A stretch of 5,688 bases of DNA from Bacteroidota bacterium (GTDB lineage Bacteria; Bacteroidota; Rhodothermia; Rhodothermales; UBA10348), in assembly GCA_018623785.1 (NCBI GenBank), contig JAAZVD010000120.1:1-5688 (forward strand), in the 5' to 3' direction. Below are positions 1-5,688 of the stretch, piece by piece. The notes beneath the pieces are model-generated. The model searched no databases. It had not been told where the DNA came from and was given only the letters and a program-made list of their open reading frames with translations. The first letter of the stretch is position 1. Every line of letters starts with the position of its first letter. A program made the position numbers and the translations under genes.

Positions 1-850
1 AGCGGGGGCGATGATCAAACGTGTACCATCCCGCCTCTTCTCTGCGGAATGGCAAATTCCCATACCAGTACGACTCCCATCCACTGCGTGCCTTCAGAGA
101 AGTACGTACAGCAGGCATCATTTCGTCGCGCAAGAAAGCATCCAATGCAGTATCCATATTCGGATTGAGCGGCGTTGAATAGGTGAGATGGTAACCATGC
201 CGGGTACCATTTGTCGTGTGCAGATCAACTGAAACATGTGGATCATACGCATTCAAGAGCCCGATCAGTGATTGAGCCTCGGGACTTCTGACCTTCATAT
301 GATCCCGGTTCAGATCCAGACCCTGCGCATTTGGTCGTTGCCCCATACCTCCCAGCGGCCCATTTTGCCGGGGGCGATTGAACAGGTTGACGCGCTCATT
401 ACCGTCAGCGTTGTAAATGGGCGCCAGCATAAGTACGGCCGAATCTGCCCAAGCCGCATGATCACCAGCTGCAAGAGAACGGATGAGCATCAGTAACGCC
501 TCCTTTCCGCATACTTCGCCTGCATGGATGTTGGCCTGAACGAAAATCCGCAGCTTGTCCGAGCGTAAAACGCTTCCAGCAGAAGCATCCGGAACGCTCC
601 CGAAAACAACCAACGGCAGCCGTCTACCTTCCGAGGAATACCCGAAATGTGTTACGTGAAGGTTGGGATGTTGAGCAGCCGCTACCTCAATGAATGCCAT
701 AACCTCATCGTATCGCGTTGTCTCCTCAAACGCTGTACGCTCGGCAGCCGTAAGCAGAAACGAAAGATCGGCCTGCCTGGCAAGTGATGCAGAATCCGGC
801 AACAACATCAACAAAAATGCAAGCCGAGTGGTGAGATGTCGAATTTTCAT
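1..850 (-). CDS. M14 family zinc carboxypeptidase, secreted (partial; C-terminus beyond window)
   Basis: Metallocarboxypeptidase of the M14 (carboxypeptidase A-like) family, expected to cleave C-terminal residues from peptides or peptidoglycan-derived peptides outside the cytoplasm. The reading frame is open from the ATG at 850 to the left window edge (283 residues visible). Residues 1-24 look like a Sec signal peptide: basic start (K2, R4, R9), hydrophobic core LAFLLMLL, likely cleavage after SLA (A24). Zinc-ligand motif HxxE is seen as HAGE (H109, E112) within NIHAGEVCGKEALL. The substrate-binding Asn-Arg pair is in LDLNRD (N181, R182), and the third zinc ligand is H211 in VDLHTTNG. The catalytic Glu of the family lies further C-terminal and is outside the window, so intactness cannot be judged. 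No clear Shine-Dalgarno precedes the ATG; the start is chosen because it gives the signal peptide. The neighbouring gene at 1158 is transcribed divergently. Substrate is unknown. Confidence 0.9.
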   Translation of the reverse strand, partial: MKIRHLTTRLAFLLMLLPDSASLARQADLSFLLTAAERTAFEETTRYDEVMAFIEVAAAQHPNLHVTHFGYSSEGRRLPLVVFGSVPDASAGSVLRSDKLRIFVQANIHAGEVCGKEALLMLIRSLAAGDHAAWADSAVLMLAPIYNADGNERVNLFNRPRQNGPLGGMGQRPNAQGLDLNRDHMKVRSPEAQSLIGLLNAYDPHVSVDLHTTNGTRHGYHLTYSTPLNPNMDTALDAFLRDEMMPAVRTSLKARSGWESYWYGNLPFRREEAGWYTFDHRPR

Positions 851-1157
851 GGCAGTAAGGCAACAGTAAGAATGGTATCCGGCAAGGAGTAACCATCTGG
901 GCAGGAACGAAAAGGTAGGCCAACCGAAAGTAATAACTGCCCAACGAAGAGCGGAACAAAGAATGGCTTTCCGACAACGTAGAATTCACCCCGTATCGGC
1001 ACCTGAAACCGGTGCGAAGCGTATACTGACTATCCGGTACGTCCCCTCTTGGAGAGAGAATATTATTCCCTTCCCCGGTAGCATGGTCAGATGAACTGAC
1101 AGGTTTTGTAACGGGACCGTGCCAATCGTGCACAAAAGGACGTCACTCGGTCAACTT
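851..1157. other. Divergent intergenic region, no convincing gene
   Basis: About 307 bp between the start of the minus-strand M14 peptidase and the preferred start of the plus-strand UPF0047-like gene, so it should hold promoters for both. I see no convincing sigma-70 pair and no Bacteroidota-type TTTG/TAnnTTTG pair at correct spacing. On the minus strand TACTTTCG (925-932) resembles the Bacteroidota -7 element, but the nearest TTTG (957-960) is 24 nt away, longer than usual. A 43-codon ATG ORF at 963-1094 (plus) has no recognisable features and is probably chance. No RNA gene is recognised. Confidence 0.5.
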
Positions 1158-2225
1158 ATGCCTACTGAACCTACCGACATCCGTATCACGCTCGAACCTG
1201 CCTCCCGGGTCGAACTCATCGATGTGTCCGAGCGGGTTACTGAGAAACACAGCACTTTCTTCGAGTCCTATCGAAAGAGTGCCTATGCGTCGCATCATAC
1301 GACGGCTGGCTTTTTCGAGCAAAGCTTTGCCCGCCGGCTGAAGCATGACCCGGAAGCGTTGGAAAAATATGTTGGTTCCTTCCGCTCGCTCTTTCCTCCG
1401 AACGCTGACTACCGTCACGACCAGATGGAACTGCGTGACGAACTGAGCGATGCGCAGAAGCTGGTAGAGCCCAAGAATGCTGATTCGCACCTCACCTACA
1501 TCGGAGCGGGCCTTGAGAACTGCGTTACGTATCTGAACGAGCGCAGGCCGCCGGTCTACTTCGTGGATCTTGACGGTACCAACGGGGAAATGCGCCGCAC
1601 TCGCAAAACCACGGTAATCGGCTTCAATCAGGAAACCGTTGTTGGAGAACAGGTGCTTCGGATACCGATGGGATCTCATCCTATCGGATCAGTCAACCTA
1701 TGGGACCCCAAGGTTGGTGTCCTTGAGCAGCTTGAGGAGCATATTTCTTCGTTCGGCATCGAAAAAGGGCGTATCAGCTTATCCTTATCCCCGGATGAGA
1801 AGAACACAGGTCTCACAGTAAATGAGTATGAGACTCTTCTCATGCGTCATGATCTTCCCGAAGTGCTCAAGAATCCTCTCCGATTTATGGCCATGCGGGG
1901 CGTGAACATGCTACGCGACCCCGGAGCTATCAAGGAAAAGGCCAAGGACTACATGAAATACGACCTAGTCCACGTGGTTAACGAGTTCATCGATACCATG
2001 GGGCTCAGCGAAACCAAAGTCGAGCGGATCATCGACAAGTTCTTCCAGGTGCCTGCCAACCGTTTCCTGCGCATGAAGCGCAAAGTAGACCTGATCGTAT
2101 CTGATCAAGGCACCGGTACGGGATCCATCGTAAGCGGCACCTACCAAAGCCCTATCCTGGTTCAGTGGAACCGGAATGACGATCGCACCCGCAGTCTGAA
2201 CGTCACGTTCAGTCGGTTCGAGTAG
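1158..2225 (+). CDS. UPF0047/YjbQ-like domain protein with long uncharacterised C-terminal extension
   Basis: A 355-residue protein whose N-terminal part resembles the YjbQ/UPF0047 family. Seen in order: ITLEPASRVELIDVSERV (about residues 10-27) like the YjbQ first strands, HHTTAG (46-51) matching the family HTT/SA motif, NADYRHD (82-88) matching the N-Y-x-H-D motif, and DSHL (109-112) matching the SHxxxxxxG motif. These His-containing motifs form the presumed active or metal-binding site of the family. E. coli YjbQ has a reported weak thiamine-phosphate synthase activity, but its true role is unsettled, so no reaction is assigned here. Typical family members are about 130-140 residues; here the region after about residue 190 (roughly 165 residues) is charged, lacks signal peptide or membrane segments, and is not recognised. 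The start is uncertain: GTG at 1119 is in frame and adds 13 residues, while ATG 1158 gives a start close to the first family strand; neither has a well-spaced Shine-Dalgarno. It is probably cytosolic and monocistronic, facing a convergent dehydrogenase gene. Confidence 0.75.
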   Translation: MPTEPTDIRITLEPASRVELIDVSERVTEKHSTFFESYRKSAYASHHTTAGFFEQSFARRLKHDPEALEKYVGSFRSLFPPNADYRHDQMELRDELSDAQKLVEPKNADSHLTYIGAGLENCVTYLNERRPPVYFVDLDGTNGEMRRTRKTTVIGFNQETVVGEQVLRIPMGSHPIGSVNLWDPKVGVLEQLEEHISSFGIEKGRISLSLSPDEKNTGLTVNEYETLLMRHDLPEVLKNPLRFMAMRGVNMLRDPGAIKEKAKDYMKYDLVHVVNEFIDTMGLSETKVERIIDKFFQVPANRFLRMKRKVDLIVSDQGTGTGSIVSGTYQSPILVQWNRNDDRTRSLNVTFSRFE

Positions 2226-2232
2226 GATCACC

Positions 2233-2330
2233 CGGACTCAGATACTCCCGCGGCCCCAAGCATCTCCTCCCGGATTCAGATACCCTCCAGCGGATACAGA
2301 CATCTCAACTCCTATCTGGATATTCCGACT
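2233..2330. repeat. Degenerate tandem repeat, about 20-bp period, in a convergent intergenic gap
   Basis: Imperfect units begin at 2233 (CGGACTCAGATACTCCCG), 2251 (CGGCCCCAAGCATCTCCTCC), 2271 (CGGATTCAGATACCCTCCAG) and 2291 (CGGATACAGACATCTCAACT); a fifth, very degenerate unit may start at 2311. The rough consensus is CGGAnnCAGAtACTCC with 18-20 bp spacing. The period is not a multiple of three, which argues against a coding repeat. Because of the repetition several stems are possible, for example ATTCAGATA (2274-2282) with TATCTGGAT (2313-2321, one G-U pair), and AGATACCC (2278-2285) with GGGTATCT (2347-2354). It sits between two converging genes, so a role in transcription termination is possible, but there is no T-tract of a standard intrinsic terminator. 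Confidence 0.45.
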
Positions 2331-2353
2331 TGAAGCAAGCTGTCCCGGGTATC

Positions 2354-3130
2354 TCAGATCAACGAGTGGGACTGTACGCCATCTACCGTAATACAAGATC
2401 CCGATACCCAGGATGCGCGTCTCGAGGACAAGAACGTAACCACATCGGCTACCTCCTTAGCTGATCCAAATCGTCCCATCGGAATATTCTCAGCAATGAA
2501 CTGTTTCATGCCTTCGGGATCTTCCTTACAACGCCTGTCCCACGATCCACCATCAAATCGTATCGAACCCGGCGCAACGGAATTAACACGGATCCCCGAT
2601 GCGCCCAGTTCTATGGCCATGATTTTGGCTGCACTGATCAGCGCAGACTTGGTTGTGTTGTAGATCGACAGTCCTGCTCCACCCGCTTCGCGGCCGAAGA
2701 TCGAAGAAATGAAGATGATGGATGCGGCATCGGACGATTTCATGGTTGGAATGACCGCTCTGGCCGTCCTCAGATGGGATGTGAGGTTCAGTTGTAGTAT
2801 GTCTTCCCAATCTTGATCGGTCGTATCCTCGAACTGCCCCCTACGATTACCACCTGCATTGGCCACGAGTATGTCGATGGCGCCATAGTGCTCGATCGCT
2901 GTGCGAGCAAGTAGGTCACCGGCGTCTGCATCGGTAATATCCAGCGCTACACCATGGACGTCCCCCCCGTGTTGCTGCAACGAGGAAACTGCATTATCCA
3001 AAGCCTCTTGCCCTCTGGCACAAATGAGAAGGCGGCACCCCTCTTCAGCCAATCCGTGAGCTATCGCCAACCCAATTCCCCTGCTGGCACCGCTGACGAT
3101 AGCGACTTTTCCTTTTAGTCCGAGATCCAT
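2354..3130 (-). CDS. Short-chain dehydrogenase/reductase (classical SDR, FabG-like)
   Basis: NAD(P)(H)-dependent oxidoreductase of the classical SDR family, 258 residues, a full-length size for the group. It has the Rossmann nucleotide-binding motif SGASRGIG (residues 13-20), LDIT (63-66) near the adenine site, NAGG (91-94), the structural Asn in LNLTS (N115), and the catalytic Ser-Tyr-Lys set S143, Y157 and K161 (YNTTK). The C-terminal WVSG...VDG segment (241-251) is typical of FabG-type members. R17 and R39 (CARG) suggest a preference for NADP(H). Substrate cannot be read from sequence: 3-oxoacyl-ACP reductase, sugar-acid or other alcohol dehydrogenase are all possible, and isolation from other fatty-acid genes argues against calling it fabG. 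The frame stays open upstream to 3259, but those 43 extra residues have no SDR character; the ATG at 3130 starts directly before the usual LKGKVAIV first strand. It is cytosolic, with no signal peptide. It is transcribed divergently from the gene at 3291. Confidence 0.93.
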   Translation of the reverse strand: MDLGLKGKVAIVSGASRGIGLAIAHGLAEEGCRLLICARGQEALDNAVSSLQQHGGDVHGVALDITDADAGDLLARTAIEHYGAIDILVANAGGNRRGQFEDTTDQDWEDILQLNLTSHLRTARAVIPTMKSSDAASIIFISSIFGREAGGAGLSIYNTTKSALISAAKIMAIELGASGIRVNSVAPGSIRFDGGSWDRRCKEDPEGMKQFIAENIPMGRFGSAKEVADVVTFLSSRRASWVSGSCITVDGVQSHSLI

Positions 3131-3290
3131 GATCCAACCGTGATTTATTCGTCTGTGAGAACGCGATAATAGCGATCTTTCACTCAGGGAATGCGTATCC
3201 GCGTAGGAATTGACACGAACTCCGAGAGACGGAATCGGCCCGTTTCGGTGTTCATCCAACCTGATGGCTTCCTGTAATACCCCGGATCAG
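3131..3290. promoter_or_regulatory. Divergent promoter region between SDR and conserved small protein (tentative)
   Basis: Both flanking genes start outward from this 160-bp gap, so it must supply promoters for both unless transcription enters from elsewhere. On the minus strand TATTAT (plus coordinates 3166-3171) lies 35 nt before the SDR start and could be a -10 box, but the hexamer 17 bp upstream (GCATTC) is a poor -35; ATCGC occurs twice around it, spaced 4 nt. On the plus strand TTGACA (3210-3215) is a perfect -35 match but has no -10-like hexamer at 16-18 bp. These elements are suggestive only. Confidence 0.25.
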
Positions 3291-3809
3291 ATGCATAGTC
3301 TTGTGCCTTTCGAACATATGCCTGACACTGCCGATTGCTGGCTGTATGCGGCGCATCGTGAACTGAGCAGCGAAGAGGTCTCCTTCCTGAACGACCTATT
3401 CAAGGCCTTTGAAAAGGACTGGTCATCTCACGGGAGACCCGTTAGTGGTTCTTGCTCTATTGTCGGTAACAGAGTAGTTGTCGTGGCTGCCCACGTAGAC
3501 AGTGGCGATATCAGCGGGTGCGGGATAGACAAGTCCCTTCACCTGTTGCACGAGGCAGGCGCTTCGCGCGGCTTTGAGTGGTCTTCCGCCCTGAATATTG
3601 TGTACGAGGATGCCGACGGTAGCCTCCACGTCACCTCACGGCAGGCATTTAAAAAGTTGGCCGGACAAGGACTCGTAACGCCTGAAACGCGGGTCATTGA
3701 TCTTTCTATCCGATCTCTTGGTGACCTGCGAAATCCTGGTCTGCTCAGGCCTGTACGCTCTTCTTGGCATGCCCGTCTCCTCCCTTCGGTGCTTACACCG
3801 GCAACGTGA
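3291..3809 (+). CDS. Conserved Bacteroidota protein of unknown function (family often misnamed 'ABC transporter ATPase')
   Basis: A 172-residue soluble protein that I recognise as a widespread Bacteroidota-type family of about 160 residues. Family-like features in order: PFEHMPDTADCWLYAAHREL (6-25), W44..HG (47-48), SGCGIDKS (75-82), FKKLAGQG (120-127), and SWHARLL (158-164) near the C-terminus. Databases often label such proteins 'ABC transporter ATPase', but there is no Walker A (GxxxxGK[ST]), ABC signature or Walker B here and the protein is far too short for an ABC ATPase domain, so that name is not supported. The conserved Cys and Lys of SGCxIDKS could be functional, which is inference. 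The frame extends upstream to a TTG at 3210 and contains an ATG at 3264, but the family similarity begins at MHSLVPFEHMP, favouring ATG 3291. No signal peptide or membrane segment is seen. Its stop codon overlaps the start of a possible 44-codon ORF. Confidence 0.82.
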   Translation: MHSLVPFEHMPDTADCWLYAAHRELSSEEVSFLNDLFKAFEKDWSSHGRPVSGSCSIVGNRVVVVAAHVDSGDISGCGIDKSLHLLHEAGASRGFEWSSALNIVYEDADGSLHVTSRQAFKKLAGQGLVTPETRVIDLSIRSLGDLRNPGLLRPVRSSWHARLLPSVLTPAT

Positions 3810-3943
3810 TGTGTGCACAACGCAGGCCTGGCAGGAGGAATGATCCGGGACACGGGGTCCGTATAATCTTGAATCGCGAACTGATCGCGCCCAATCCCTT
3901 TCTCGCAATGGCCGGTGTCTCAGGCTTGCTCGAGTACAAGTAA
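3809..3943 (+). CDS. Possible small protein, 44 residues, start overlapping the upstream stop
   Basis: An ATG at 3809 overlaps the upstream TGA stop (TGATG, 3807-3811), a classic arrangement for translational coupling, and the frame runs to TAA at 3941-3943. The predicted protein begins with an Arg-rich stretch (QRRPGRR, residues 4-10) and ends with a more ordinary segment containing NRELIAPNPFLAMAGVSGLL (22-41). I recognise no family. An internal TTG at 3869 could start a 25-residue version. A hairpin begins at the first base after the stop codon, which fits the end of a transcript. The ORF is short enough to arise by chance, so this is a candidate only. Confidence 0.3.
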   Translation: MCAQRRPGRRNDPGHGVRIILNRELIAPNPFLAMAGVSGLLEYK

Positions 3944-3985
3944 GGCCGTGATCTCCCAACGGTGCAATGAGGGGATCGGGCCTTT
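3944..3985 (+). terminator. Imperfect hairpin, candidate terminator after the 3291-3943 genes
   Basis: Stem parts: GGCC (3944-3947) with GGCC (3979-3982), GATC (3950-3953) with GATC (3974-3977), and CCC (3955-3957) with GGG (3971-3973), giving 11 pairs interrupted by a small internal loop and a bulged T, around a 13-nt loop. Only TTT (3983-3985), then GGTGCTTTG, follows, so the U-tract is weak. Its position directly behind a stop codon and well before the next gene supports a terminator. The rest of the gap to 4114 holds only a 5-bp hairpin (GTGGG 4044-4048 with CCCAC 4056-4060) and no other recognisable feature. Confidence 0.35.
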
Positions 3986-4114
3986 GGTGCTTTGTGACTC
4001 GGTCCGACGGAACAAGGCTACGCTTCGAATTTTTGATGTCGTAGTGGGCATCCTCCCCACGGAAAAGTAACGTAATCACTCAGGCTATTGCGTATCCAAA
4101 TCACTCATAACGGT

Positions 4115-5086
4115 ATGCCATTACGTACGAGTCCTGCGTCGATCGCCAGGAATATTGCGCTTGCCACAGTGCTGCTCCTCTTCTTGATCAAACCCGTGCA
4201 CGCGCAGTTCTACCTCAATCAGGGTGAATTGGCTGAGATCATGCATGAGTGCACTGCTGACCTGGAAAGTCTGCCCGAGGTCAGATACACCTATAAAACG
4301 TTGTACAACTCAAGAGGCAACAACGTACTGGCACGGAACACGTTTTATAAGGTAATCGGCGACGGGGATGTCGGTATTGGTCGTAGTCGGTCACTATTGG
4401 TAGGACTGCTCAACCGCCGCCTTATGCACGAGGTCCAGATCGGGGATACACTGGTTGTTCCAGACTCCTGGGATCTGGATTTCTGCGCATACTCCCCGTT
4501 TCCAAAGTTTTACGACGGTGCCTCATCCTTCGACAAGTTGTTTGTTATCGACAAATCCATACAAGCCTGGGCGGCGTACGACAGCGGACGTCTGGCCCGC
4601 TGGGGTATCGTGAATACGGGAGATCCCAACCACAGAACACCCAATGGACGGTTCAATTTCAATTGGAAGACCGAGTATCGGGTCTCCTCCCACAGTCCTC
4701 CCGGGGAGCCATGGGAGATGTACTGGGTCTTCAACTTTGTTGAATCCAGAGGCATTCACATCCATCAGTACCCCATGCCAAGCGGCGGACCGATGAGCCA
4801 TGGCTGCGTGCGCCTGGTCGATGAAGATGCTCGTTGGATTTATGAATGGGCTGACACCTGGACCAAGGGACCCCAAGGGTATAAGTCCGGCTTTGGCACC
4901 ATCTCCGAACCGGGCACCACCATCCTTGTTATCGGTGAAGATCCCATGGGCGCGCCAGCCACGTTCTCCAGGTCAGCAAACGTCCCAACCCTCAACACCG
5001 TAGTGCTGCCGGATAATCCCTACGATGTACCCCCTGGAACCGATCAACAGCTTTTCTTTGATCGGATACGGAGTGCGGGGCCATAG
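4115..5086 (+). CDS. Exported L,D-transpeptidase (YkuD domain)
   Basis: Predicted peptidoglycan-modifying enzyme that would form 3-3 cross-links or attach molecules to diaminopimelate residues in the periplasm, using a catalytic cysteine. From ATG 4115 the protein is 323 residues. Residues 1-30 form a signal peptide (R4, R12, hydrophobic ALATVLLLFLI, cleavage after VHA at A30). The YkuD domain spans about 140-275: DKLFVIDKSIQAWAAY opens it, TPNGRFNF (175-182) follows, H215 and H217 lie in GIHIHQYPMP, and the active-site motif is SHGCVRL with H229, C231 and R233, so the catalytic residues are present. Just before the domain, VQIGDTLVVP (107-116) resembles the end of a LysM repeat, but the rest of a LysM is not clear. 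A Pro-rich tail of about 45 residues follows the domain. A TTG at 4088 would add nine residues; ATG 4115 is preferred because it gives a compact signal peptide. No good Shine-Dalgarno is seen. The gene ends 3 bp from the convergent signal peptidase gene. Confidence 0.92.
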   Translation: MPLRTSPASIARNIALATVLLLFLIKPVHAQFYLNQGELAEIMHECTADLESLPEVRYTYKTLYNSRGNNVLARNTFYKVIGDGDVGIGRSRSLLVGLLNRRLMHEVQIGDTLVVPDSWDLDFCAYSPFPKFYDGASSFDKLFVIDKSIQAWAAYDSGRLARWGIVNTGDPNHRTPNGRFNFNWKTEYRVSSHSPPGEPWEMYWVFNFVESRGIHIHQYPMPSGGPMSHGCVRLVDEDARWIYEWADTWTKGPQGYKSGFGTISEPGTTILVIGEDPMGAPATFSRSANVPTLNTVVLPDNPYDVPPGTDQQLFFDRIRSAGP

Positions 5087-5089
5087 GTC

Positions 5090-5688
5090 TCAGTCTATGA
5101 CGTGCAGAAGACGACCGAAGCGTGGCAACATACTGCCTTTATCCCAGGAGAAGTAGACCAGCAGCGCCTTTCCGACCACATGGTCCATCGGTACGAATCC
5201 CCAAAACCGGCTGTCCTCTGAATTATCGCGGTTGTCCCCCATTACGAAAAAGTAATCTTGGGCGAAGGTGTATTCGGACAACGCTACGCCATCGATCAGG
5301 AACTCGCCTGCAGTGCCACGGGCCGTTACGTGACCTTCAAAGCGCGAAATGACTTTCTCGTAGATCTCCCAGGCTTCCTCATCCAGGGGTATCGTCAGGC
5401 CCTTCCCCGGGACCATTACCGGACCGTAGTTATCCGGCGTCCACCCACGACCTGGAGGATACATGGCCGTGTCGTACACAGCATTGGGTTGTGCAACAGC
5501 AGGGCTGACGCTGGCTACCCAAGGCCAGGTGGCTACGGTCTCGGCTGATGACTCCGTGGCAATCATTCGAACGACCGCAGGATCAGCCGACTGTACTACC
5601 TCCGAGATGCCGAGCTCCTCCAGTGCTGAACGGTTCAGTTGAACCCTTGGATCAGTTTTCTCCACTGACCAGTACTGTTGCATCCCAT
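5090..5688 (-). CDS. lepB: Signal peptidase I, C-terminal part (N-terminus beyond window)
   Basis: Type I (S26) signal peptidase, a membrane-anchored serine protease that removes signal peptides from exported proteins on the outer face of the inner membrane. About 199 C-terminal codons are visible and the frame is open at the right edge, so the Met encoded at 5683-5681 is internal, not the start. The conserved box E is clear: [18 protein letters not shown] (148-165 counting from that Met), followed by [13 protein letters not shown] (169-181). [12 protein letters not shown] (84-95) is the usual segment ahead of the large non-catalytic domain. The transmembrane anchor, catalytic Ser and general-base Lys boxes lie upstream of the window and cannot be checked. 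About 80 residues before DNYGP (Ala/Val/Ser-rich) and about 50 after it are not core motifs, consistent with the longer signal peptidases of Bacteroidota-type bacteria. The stop (TGA, 5092-5090) is 3 bp from that of the convergent L,D-transpeptidase gene. Confidence 0.93.
   Translation of the reverse strand, partial: GMQQYWSVEKTDPRVQLNRSALEELGISEVVQSADPAVVRMIATESSAETVATWPWVASVSPAVAQPNAVYDTAMYPPGRGWTPDNYGPVMVPGKGLTIPLDEEAWEIYEKVISRFEGHVTARGTAGEFLIDGVALSEYTFAQDYFFVMGDNRDNSEDSRFWGFVPMDHVVGKALLVYFSWDKGSMLPRFGRLLHVID

Noticed and set aside
925..960. Bacteroidota-type promoter (TTTG and TACTTTCG on the minus strand) for the M14 gene
   Set aside because: The gap between elements is 24 nt, longer than the usual roughly 19-21, and the -7 element has a mismatch.
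963..1094. 43-codon plus-strand ATG ORF in the divergent intergenic region
   Set aside because: No Shine-Dalgarno, no recognised family and no supporting context; length is within chance expectation.
726..1133. Minus-strand open frame of 135 codons crossing the M14 start
   Set aside because: It overlaps the M14 signal peptide in another frame, its protein has no recognisable features, and the M14 frame is clearly the coding one.
1143..1679. Minus-strand open frame of 178 codons opposite the UPF0047-like gene
   Set aside because: It lies entirely opposite a gene with recognisable family motifs, its protein is Arg/Val-rich with no domain, and it is best explained as an antisense shadow.
2226..2353. 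CRISPR-like array
   Set aside because: Units are degenerate and about 20 bp with no distinct spacers, and no cas genes are present in the window.
4044..4060. GTGGG/CCCAC hairpin upstream of the L,D-transpeptidase
   Set aside because: Only 5 bp with no T-tract; too weak to call a terminator or regulatory RNA.
3636..4079. Minus-strand open frame of 147 codons spanning the end of the conserved small protein
   Set aside because: Its protein is very Arg-rich and low in structure, as expected for an antisense frame in GC-rich coding DNA, and overlaps a supported gene.

Overview
The window looks like a chromosomal stretch from the Bacteroidota superphylum, most likely a Rhodothermota/Balneolota-type bacterium. 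Three observations support this. A small protein at 3291-3809 belongs to a family I know only from Bacteroidota-like genomes (often misnamed 'ABC transporter ATPase'). The L,D-transpeptidase and signal peptidase have the sequence style of that group. None of the genes has a convincing Shine-Dalgarno sequence at its preferred start. This placement is an inference from protein style, not from a marker gene.

Layout from left to right. Positions 1-850 (minus strand) hold the N-terminal 283 residues of a secreted M14 zinc carboxypeptidase that runs off the left edge. A divergent intergenic region (851-1157) separates it from a plus-strand gene (1158-2225). That gene encodes a divergent YjbQ/UPF0047-like domain followed by a long C-terminal extension I cannot assign. 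A 128-bp convergent gap (2226-2353) carries a degenerate tandem repeat with a period of about 20 bp. Next, on the minus strand, is a classical short-chain dehydrogenase/reductase (2354-3130). A short divergent promoter region (3131-3290) leads to the small conserved Bacteroidota protein (3291-3809). A possible 44-codon ORF (3809-3943) overlaps its stop codon and is followed at once by a hairpin. A periplasmic/secreted L,D-transpeptidase (4115-5086) then meets head-to-tail-end a signal peptidase I gene (5090 to the right edge, minus strand), with only 3 bp between their stop codons.

The genes do not form one operon: strand changes separate nearly all of them. The one shared theme is the cell envelope. 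Signal peptidase I processes exported proteins such as the M14 peptidase and the L,D-transpeptidase, both of which carry N-terminal signal peptides, but this is a general housekeeping link and not evidence of a dedicated system. I see no rRNA, tRNA, CRISPR, insertion sequence, phage gene or obvious defence system. The items most worth a second look are the extended UPF0047-like protein, the tandem repeat in the 2226-2353 gap, and the coupled small ORF with its adjacent hairpin.
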